Shown one piece after another: positions 1-4,294 of a stretch of DNA of 5,054 nt. Position 1 is the first letter of the stretch; the number at the start of each line of letters is the position of its first letter. Source of the DNA: Bacillota bacterium (lineage in GTDB: Bacteria; Bacillota; Clostridia; Christensenellales; SZUA-584); assembly GCA_023441905.1 (NCBI GenBank), contig JAEZNC010000183.1, forward strand, positions 1 through 5,054, written 5' to 3'. A program made the position numbers and the translations under genes. Under the pieces are notes generated by a model. The model was not told where the DNA came from. It searched no databases and saw nothing but the letters and a program-made list of their open reading frames with translations.

Positions 1-316
1 AGAAAACATACATCGCCTTGGCCGCGTCAATAGCGCTGCCGCCGCCGATGGCCACGATGACATCCGGGCCGAAGGCGAGCATCTGTTCCTTGCCGCTCAT
101 CACTGTCTCAACCGAAGGGTCGGGCTCTACGTCCACGAAGGCATCAACCTCCATGCCGCACTCCCGGAGGATGTCCGTCAGCTTGGCCAGTTGCCCGATC
201 TTGGGAATGACACCACCCGTCACGATGAACGCGCGTTTGTATCCTTTAAGCTGTTTAAGCTCCCTCATGCTGCCCTTGCCAAAAAAGATGTCCCTTGGAA
301 TTGTAAACCTGTTCAT
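1..316 (-). CDS. Iron-containing alcohol dehydrogenase, N-terminal part (runs off left edge)
   Basis: Reading from the ATG at 316 gives 105 residues beginning MNRFTIPRDIFFGKGSM and continuing off the window. The start is typical of the group III (iron-dependent) alcohol dehydrogenases and of the C-terminal half of AdhE: a short strand, then FGKGS, a first Rossmann strand (AFIVTGG, about residues 29-35), and the VEPDPSVETV segment (about 63-72). The nucleotide-binding signature GGGSAIDAAKAM lies at about 91-102. The family reduces aldehydes or ketones to alcohols with NAD(P)H in the cytoplasm, using a metal held by Asp and His residues that lie beyond the edge and cannot be checked. The start is supported by AGAGGA a few bases upstream. 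Substrate cannot be told from this part; butanol, ethanol, propanediol and lactaldehyde enzymes all share it. Family assignment is firm; the specific gene name is not. Confidence 0.93.
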   Translation of the reverse strand, partial: MNRFTIPRDIFFGKGSMRELKQLKGYKRAFIVTGGVIPKIGQLAKLTDILRECGMEVDAFVDVEPDPSVETVMSGKEQMLAFGPDVIVAIGGGSAIDAAKAMYVF

Positions 317-365
317 CGATTTCCTCTTATCAATCAGCATATCCTGCGATATGCCGTAAAATATT

Positions 366-395
366 TTTATAAACTCTATCATACGGCAGGGACAA
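366..395 (-). promoter_or_regulatory. Candidate promoter of the alcohol dehydrogenase gene
   Basis: On the minus strand TTGTCC (390-395) is followed after 18 bases by TATAAA (366-371). The latter matches the -10 consensus at five of six positions; the -35 is weak. The region is AT-rich and lies about 50 bases upstream of the start codon at 316. Inverted TGCCGTA (352-358) and TACGGCA (382-388) arms flank the -10 box and could form an operator. Assigned on position and partial consensus only. Confidence 0.4.
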
Positions 396-562
396 TTACA
401 ACCGCCGAATCCGGTAGAAATAGCCGCTGCGGCGCAAGTATTGCATTATATATTGTTTCACAATCACTATTTGATGATTAATTGAGGGAATACTCCTTAA
501 AGGTGATATCAAAGAGCCAGTTTCTTTATCCTGTATAACCTTTATTCGAATGATAAGTACTA

Positions 563-683
563 CTACCCCTTGTCATAGTACCCGTTGCCACACACATAGA
601 ATTCATCACCGTTATGAAAATCGTTCATAGAGGTGTCAAAACGCCGACGCGGATAATGCGCTGATTCATATCTATATCGGTTT
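563..683 (-). pseudogene. Possible 3' remnant of an unidentified gene
   Basis: From the edge of the hairpin element at about 683 down to a TAG at 563-565, one minus-strand frame reads without a stop for about 39 codons. It ends in residues including RRRFDTSMNDFHNGDE and then FYVCGNGYYDKG. The composition (Asp, Asn, Gly, Tyr, Phe rich, with a mixture of synonymous codons) looks protein-like rather than random. There is no start codon with a ribosome binding site. Upstream the frame enters the hairpin element and meets a TGA there. The simplest reading is the C-terminal end of a gene whose 5' part was lost when the element inserted. I do not recognise the family. It could also be a chance open frame. 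Confidence 0.3.
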
Positions 684-839
684 GAAAAACGAGATTTAAA
701 CGCCCTCCGTCAACTGACGCAAGGGCACCGCGAATGATAGCCCCCTGACGACTACCCTTTCAGGGTGGATTGGGGGCTGTCACCGACAGGTGACTGGGGA
801 AGTCTCATTCGCCGAAGCGTTATATACGAGCGTTCTTTC
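684..839. repeat. Multi-hairpin intergenic element, MITE-like or structured RNA
   Basis: About 156 bases are almost fully accounted for by nested inverted repeats. Hairpin 1 pairs GCCCT (702-706) with AGGGC (722-726) around an inner CGTC/GACG stem. An outer 8-bp stem then pairs GCGAATGA (730-737) with TCATTCGC (805-812). It encloses an AGCCCCC/GGGGGCT hairpin (739-745 with 772-778, itself holding ACCCT/AGGGT at 754-758 and 762-766) and a GTCACC/GGTGAC hairpin (779-784 with 789-794, loop GACA). The two ends are loosely complementary: GAAAAACG near 684 and the reverse complement GAAAGAACG from 839, both followed by a TTTAAACGC or TATAACGC-like string. No clear target-site duplication is visible. 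The pattern resembles intergenic repeats I associate with gut Clostridia, but that is memory, not a search. It may also stop transcripts from the hydrolase operon. Confidence 0.6.
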
Positions 840-858
840 TGGTATTCATGAACTGCTG

Positions 859-1649
859 TTATGCGTCAACATGCTTTAAAAACGCCCCAAGCTCTACGTT
901 AAACGCATCGGGATTATCAATGTTGGCACAATGCCCCGCATCCTTAATCACGGTATAGCGCGAGCCCGGTTCTAACTCAAACAGCCTTTGCCCTGCCTCC
1001 AGCGCGAGCGGCGTATCGTGCTCGCCGCACAAGATGAGCAGCGGATAAGAGACGGGCGCAGCAATATCCGTAAAGAAACGCTCCATGCCGCCCATATACA
1101 TAAACGACCGCCGCGAAAAGCCGCTGATCGCCTGCACAAATAGCTCTCTGCTCTCTTGCGAATAGATCACGGTGTCCACCACATGCGCCTTGAATTTCTT
1201 CATAGATATCAGCATATAAAAGAGCCATTTAAATATCGCTTTGCGCTGTTCTTTTCGTATGTGCTTGTTGTCCTTGTGTATCGAATATCCGCCGACGATG
1301 GTGACGGACAAAACACGCTCAGGAAACGCAGCGGCCACGGCTTGGGCCACAATGGACCCCAGCGATACCCCCACCATGTGCGCTTTTTTAACACCAGCTG
1401 CATCGAGTATGCACGCAATGATATCCGGCATACGCCCATGGTCACCTTCTCTTTACGCGGCTGGCTTTTGCCATGCGCCACCATGTCCACGGTAATCACG
1501 TAATAATTCTTCTCAAAATACGCAATCTGATGCGTAAACATGGTATGGTCACCGAATGCAGGGTGTAAAAACACAATGGCGGGCTTATCGATACTGCCCG
1601 ACACCGTGTAGAAAACCTCCATATCCTTATACAATAGCGATTTGTTCAT
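859..1649 (-). pseudogene. Alpha/beta hydrolase with a single-base frameshift
   Basis: The reading frame from ATG 1649 is intact for 72 codons (MNKSLLYKDM to VTMG). It then continues in a different frame from 1431 (MPDIIACILD) to the TAA at 859-861. Inserting one base near 1432-1437 would give a 263-residue protein, the normal size for the family. All catalytic features survive across the two pieces, numbered in the repaired protein: oxyanion-hole motif LHPAFGDH (about 28-35), nucleophile elbow GVSLG with Ser96, acid Asp212 in GEHD, and His240 in DAGH. The fold hydrolyses esters, lactones, amides or C-C bonds in the cytoplasm; the substrate is not deducible. GGAGAAAG precedes the start, which overlaps the padR stop as ATGA, so the two are translationally coupled. 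The break may be a real mutation or a sequence error. Confidence 0.85.
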
Positions 1650-2188
1650 GCTTCTTTCTCCATTTCTTGATACAGCTCGCGCAGCCAGTCCAGCATGGAC
1701 GCAAGCTGATGAATGCCGAGTGAGAGCGTTTTAAGCTGATAGCTTGCCACAGCTTCAAACGAGGGCGGATAGACTGATTTGCTGTATCCCTCGTCGGCCT
1801 TACGATATTCCGCCAGCAGCTTTTCATTAAAATCCATCGCTGATTTAACAACTTTCTTTCTTTCATCCGGTTTTAGCAGACCAAGAAAGAACAGCCGTGT
1901 GCTCAGCTCCGCGTCAAACTTTGTAACGTTCTCATCGCAGGTATCGGTCAGCATCCAGTCCTCAAACGCCTTTTTGCCCGCATCTGTGATGCGGTATATA
2001 TTCTTTTTGCGCCCTGTCTCCTTGACTTCGACGGTAACCCACCCCTCACCCAGCAGCTTTTTAAGCGTGGCTTGAATGCTGCCGAGGCTCGGCTGATAGA
2101 ACGGCGATACGCGCAGCTTCAGCGCTTTTAACATATCGTACTGTGTGCACGCACGCAGACACAGGAATCCGAGTAATACATAAACCAT
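1646..2188 (-). CDS. PadR-family transcriptional regulator
   Basis: The 180-residue protein starts at ATG 2188. Residues 3-80 form the PadR winged helix-turn-helix: LLGFLCLRACTQYDMLKAL as the first helices, then SLGSIQATLKKLLGEGWV as the recognition-helix region, the wing VEVKETGRKKNIYRIT, and TDAGKKAFEDWM. Residues 90-180 are the helical C-terminal dimerisation domain typical of this class (Vir_act_alpha_C-like). The frame stays open 45 codons further upstream, but that part would cover the promoter and operator, so I reject it. AGAGGA (minus, 2198-2203) lies 9 bases before the chosen start. The regulator is the first gene of an operon with the hydrolase (ATGA overlap at 1646-1649). PadR proteins are usually repressors released by small phenolic or hydrophobic compounds; the ligand here is unknown, and a hydrolase partner suggests, but does not prove, a role in its turnover. 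Confidence 0.92.
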   Translation of the reverse strand: MVYVLLGFLCLRACTQYDMLKALKLRVSPFYQPSLGSIQATLKKLLGEGWVTVEVKETGRKKNIYRITDAGKKAFEDWMLTDTCDENVTKFDAELSTRLFFLGLLKPDERKKVVKSAMDFNEKLLAEYRKADEGYSKSVYPPSFEAVASYQLKTLSLGIHQLASMLDWLRELYQEMEKEA

Positions 2189-2210
2189 AACACAGCATCC
2201 TCTCGATACT

Positions 2211-2239
2211 ATTATATTATACCTATTAGGTATATGCAA
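2211..2239 (-). promoter_or_regulatory. Promoter of the padR-hydrolase operon
   Basis: On the minus strand TTGCAT (2234-2239) is followed after exactly 17 bases by a perfect TATAAT (2211-2216). The predicted transcript start near 2204 leaves a short leader in which the ribosome binding site lies almost at the 5' end. The -35 box matches only the TTG of the consensus. Confidence 0.75.
2218..2234. promoter_or_regulatory. Palindromic operator, probable PadR binding site
   Basis: TATACCTATTAGGTATA is a perfect 8-bp inverted repeat around one central base. It fills the spacer between the -35 and -10 boxes of the padR promoter, so a dimer bound here would block RNA polymerase. Dimeric PadR regulators commonly repress their own promoters; identity of the binding protein is inferred from position. 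Confidence 0.75.
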
Positions 2240-2301
2240 GTGAAAAGTTACAAAGTATGGTTTATGATCGCCCCGGCACAGGAAATGCGGAATTTCACTC
2301 G

Positions 2302-2345
2302 TTGCCACCCACATAATATTCATGTATACTGAAACAAATATTGGT
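2302..2345 (+). promoter_or_regulatory. Promoter of membrane-protein gene A, with shared AATATTGGT block
   Basis: TTGCCA (2302-2307), a 17-base spacer and TATACT (2325-2330) form a sigma-A type promoter. Six bases after the -10 box comes AATATTGGT (2337-2345), at about the expected transcript start. The same block stands at the same distance in the promoters of genes B and C. Confidence 0.8.
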
Positions 2346-2362
2346 ATTATGGAGGTAACCCT

Positions 2363-2932
2363 ATGCGCACAGCAGGTATGGTCATGGGTATCGTTGGCGG
2401 TGCCATCGCGCTATTATTCGCTATTTTGATCATCTTCGGCGGACTCACATTTATGAATCTGGGCATTTGGGACAGTTCATATGATTATGATTACGATTTT
2501 GACTCCGATCTGAACCTTGACTCGCTTGATGACTTGGAGGATCTCAATTTCAATTTTGATCTTGATGATTACGCTTCAGATAACATTGCTTATCGCAACG
2601 CTCAGGAAATGGGCTTCGCCTTTGCACGCACCATCGTGTTGGTGTTTGGCATCTTAACAGGCATTGCGGGCGTGCTCGGGCTCGTTGGTGGCCTCATCGT
2701 GAAGAAAAAGAACGTAGCCGCGGGTGTGCTTATGATCATCGCGGCGGTTTTAAGTTTCTTCAACATCATATCGATGGCGCTGTTCATACTGGGTGCCGTG
2801 TTCTCGCTGATGCGAGACCGCAGCAAGCAAGACTATGTGCCGCCGTATCCGATGCCGCCAAGCTATCCCTATCCGCAGCCGCCGCAGCAGAGCATTCCGC
2901 CGCAGAATCCGCCGGATAATCCGCAGCCGTAG
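2363..2932 (+). CDS. Membrane protein A, DUF4064-like, with acidic loop and proline-rich tail
   Basis: This 189-residue protein is the largest of three tandem relatives. A first hydrophobic helix spans about residues 5-31 (GMVMGIVGGAIALLFAILII). Residues 37-73 are an extraordinary acidic stretch with 14 Asp and 1 Glu and no Lys or Arg, much of it alternating Asp with Tyr, Phe or Leu (YDYDYDFDSDLNLD). Helix 2 (about 88-113) ends in the basic stop IVKKK, and two further helices follow (about 118-150). The C-terminal 30 residues are half proline, with Tyr and Gln. By the positive-inside rule the acidic loop should lie outside and the proline tail inside. The helix pattern and the GILGLVGG...KKK...GVLMIIAAVL core recall DUF4064 (function unknown). 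GGAGG lies 7 bases before the ATG. It has its own promoter and terminator. No enzyme motif is visible. Confidence 0.88.
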   Translation: MRTAGMVMGIVGGAIALLFAILIIFGGLTFMNLGIWDSSYDYDYDFDSDLNLDSLDDLEDLNFNFDLDDYASDNIAYRNAQEMGFAFARTIVLVFGILTGIAGVLGLVGGLIVKKKNVAAGVLMIIAAVLSFFNIISMALFILGAVFSLMRDRSKQDYVPPYPMPPSYPYPQPPQQSIPPQNPPDNPQP

Positions 2933-2952
2933 CAGCAAAAAAGGACAACACT

Positions 2953-2977
2953 AAGGGACGCAATGCCGTCCCTTTTT
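2953..2977 (+). terminator. Intrinsic terminator after gene A
   Basis: AAGGGACG (2953-2960) pairs with CGTCCCTT (2967-2974) around a CAATGC loop, followed by a run of five T. The first 24 bases are identical to the terminator after gene C. Confidence 0.92.
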
Positions 2978-3012
2978 CTTTCCCGTCAACGTTAAGAAAC
3001 TTCCGATATTTG

Positions 3013-3056
3013 TTGTCATAAAAATGCAGTTCCTGTATACTGGTGTTAATATTGGT
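3013..3056 (+). promoter_or_regulatory. Promoter of membrane-protein gene B, with shared AATATTGGT block
   Basis: TTGTCA (3013-3018), a 17-base spacer and TATACT (3036-3041) are followed 6 bases later by AATATTGGT (3048-3056). Spacing is identical to genes A and C although the spacer sequences differ. TATAC of the -10 box and GTATA (3055-3059) also form an inverted pair around the block here, which is not conserved upstream of gene C. Confidence 0.85.
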
Positions 3057-3075
3057 ATATTTTTAGAGGGTTTTT

Positions 3076-3507
3076 ATGCGAAAAGCAAGTATGATATTGG
3101 GAATTATCGGCGGCTCTATGGCATTGGCGCTATCCGCGCTGTTTATTGGCTACGACATATATTTGATGACTGTCTGGGGGAATGATGAAACAGCACTGCA
3201 AGGAGCCGCTTACACCGCCGCCATGATCGATATACTTTTGCCGGGTTTTATCGCTGCCACTGCGGGAATCCTCGGTCTTATCGGGGCCTTTATCGTGAAG
3301 AAAAAGCATATGACCTCGGGCGTGCTGATGATTATCGGAGCGGTGATATGTATTTATATTATGCTCCTTTTGCTCAGCTTTGTTTTCATTGTATCAATCG
3401 TTCCTCTTATCATCGCCAGCGTGTTTGCGCTGATGCCCGAACGCCCGGCTCAAGCACCACAGCAGCCTGCCCTGCCGCATATTCCGATGCAGGAACTGAA
3501 GCCATAA
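3076..3507 (+). CDS. Membrane protein B, DUF4064-like
   Basis: This 143-residue protein is the compact member of the array. Helix 1 covers about residues 5-30 (MILGIIGGSMALALSALFIG). A short polar loop (WGNDETALQG, 34-43) replaces the long acidic loop of protein A. Helix 2 (about 50-74) ends in FIVKKK, helix 3 runs from about 80 (SGVLMIIGAVICIYIM) and helix 4 to about 119, followed by a Pro/Gln-rich tail ending MQELKP. The segment AGILGLIGAFIVKKK...SGVLMIIGAV is clearly homologous to the same region of A and to the repaired C. AGAGGG lies 5 bases before the ATG at 3076. It is transcribed from its own promoter and ends at its own terminator, so the array is not a simple operon. Function is unknown; DUF4064 membership is from pattern recognition only. 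Confidence 0.87.
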   Translation: MRKASMILGIIGGSMALALSALFIGYDIYLMTVWGNDETALQGAAYTAAMIDILLPGFIAATAGILGLIGAFIVKKKHMTSGVLMIIGAVICIYIMLLLLSFVFIVSIVPLIIASVFALMPERPAQAPQQPALPHIPMQELKP

Positions 3508-3530
3508 CCAAAAACACACCAACACCAACC

Positions 3531-3559
3531 GGACGGTCGATCAAGAACCGTCCTTTTTT
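3531..3559 (+). terminator. Intrinsic terminator after gene B
   Basis: GGACGGT (3531-3537) pairs with ACCGTCC (3547-3553) around a 9-base loop, followed by six T (3554-3559). It shares only the GGACG core with the other two terminators of the array. Confidence 0.9.
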
Positions 3560-3583
3560 GTGCTCGTACACAAAACCGCTTTG

Positions 3584-3627
3584 TTGTCATGCCCGCCAAA
3601 TTCATATATACTGGTACAAATATTGGT
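3584..3627 (+). promoter_or_regulatory. Promoter of membrane-protein gene C, with shared AATATTGGT block
   Basis: TTGTCA (3584-3589), a 17-base spacer and TATACT (3607-3612) are followed 6 bases later by AATATTGGT (3619-3627). In contrast to A and B, about 97 bases separate the block from the start codon, giving a much longer untranslated leader. Confidence 0.82.
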
Positions 3628-3724
3628 GCGGATGCAGAGAGTCACAGCTTTCGCTATGATATCGCTGCATTTGAAAAGGTGTAAATTTAACAACTTCAGA
3701 TACAATTTCTTAGGAGGTTTCAGT

Positions 3725-4134
3725 ATGGGCAGAGCTGTCAGAAATCTTGGTGTCACCGCCGGTGTGCTCACGCTTGCGCTATGCGCGGTGTTCATCGTTA
3801 CCATTGTTCAATCACAAAAGGCATGGGGCATTGATCTGTTAATACCGGGCGTTATCGCTGCCGTTGCGGGCTACTGGGGCTTGTTGGCGCTTTCATCGCG
3901 AACAAAAAGCTTCTTGCCGCAGGCGTACTGATGATTATCGCCGCGGTGTTGTGCATCGCCAGAATCATCCTTGCGTTCAGTTTGTTCTATATCGTCTCGA
4001 TCATCTTGTTTTCGCTGAGCGGCTTTTTCGCAATAATGGGCGCTTTTTTTGCTGAATCGCCGCTGTATAATAAGCTGCTTTCCCCGATACAGAGACAGCC
4101 AAAACAGCCGATGCCGCCGACGATGAAGCTTTAA
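3725..4134 (+). pseudogene. Membrane protein C, DUF4064-like, broken by a one-base frameshift
   Basis: From ATG 3725 (AGGAGG at 3712-3717, 7 bases upstream) the frame reads 49 codons to ...PGVIAAVAG. It then drifts into a non-family sequence and stops at 3929-3931. Shifting frame at 3872-3873, where a two-base codon TA replaces an expected ATA-like codon, restores LGLVGAFIANKK, LLAAGVLMIIAAVL and two more hydrophobic helices to the TAA at 4132-4134. The repaired protein has 136 residues, close to the 143 of B. It aligns with B throughout, including the helix 2 / basic stop / helix 3 core, and with a short Pro/Gln/Lys tail. The frame is open upstream of 3725, but nothing there resembles the family and the ribosome binding site decides the start. 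Promoter and terminator are intact, which suggests either a recent mutation or a sequence error. Confidence 0.85.
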
Positions 4135-4150
4135 ATTCAACATTAGCACA

Positions 4151-4174
4151 AAGGGACGCAATGCCGTCCCTTTT
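4151..4174 (+). terminator. Intrinsic terminator after gene C
   Basis: AAGGGACG (4151-4158) pairs with CGTCCCTT (4165-4172) around CAATGC, followed by a short T run. The 24 bases are identical to those after gene A. Confidence 0.88.
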
Positions 4175-4208
4175 AATTACACCAATAATCTGCTATCTGC
4201 ACAGATAT

Positions 4209-4249
4209 AAAAAAGGATCGGCATACCCGCTGGGGGCGGGGGCCGATCC
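4209..4249 (-). terminator. Intrinsic terminator of clpB
   Basis: Read on the minus strand, GGATCGGC (complement of 4242-4249) pairs with GCCGATCC (complement of 4215-4222). An inner CCCGC/GCGGG stem (4226-4230 with 4236-4240) lies inside, and six T (4209-4214) follow. It lies about 45 bases past the clpB stop and faces the gene C terminator, so the convergent transcripts are separated. Confidence 0.9.
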
Positions 4250-4294
4250 CTGCAATTTCTGACGGGGCTTGGGCACCTGCGCACCTATCCCCCA

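Larger units (their letters stand above)
317..858. other. Gene-poor interval between adh and the hydrolase gene
   Basis: This 540-base stretch has no intact gene that I can support. The part next to adh (317-400) holds its ribosome binding site and a candidate promoter. Bases 400-562 show nothing convincing beyond scattered short AT-rich palindromes. Bases 563-683 read on the minus strand like the 3' end of a lost gene, and 684-839 form a dense set of nested hairpins; both have their own entries. The open frames on the plus strand over the adh start are antisense shadows. Confidence 0.6.

Noticed and set aside
18..481. Plus-strand open frames over the alcohol dehydrogenase region
   Set aside because: Antisense to a clearly recognisable gene, low-complexity Ser/Pro translation, no ribosome binding site.
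720..770. T-box-like pieces (ACCGCGAAT, AGGGTGG) in the hairpin element
   Set aside because: They are in the wrong order, no specifier or antiterminator structure is evident, and no synthetase or amino-acid gene follows.
790..820. Lysine- or ZTP-riboswitch-like GGGGA and GCCGAAG strings
   Set aside because: Only short matches; the core helices of those classes are absent and downstream genes do not fit.
2189..2323. 45-residue N-terminal extension of the PadR frame
   Set aside because: It would be translated from inside the promoter and palindrome; the start at 2188 has the ribosome binding site and matches the family length.
3560..3724. Upstream extension of gene C reading frame
   Set aside because: It covers the promoter and leader and has no resemblance to the paralogues; AGGAGG before 3725 decides the start.
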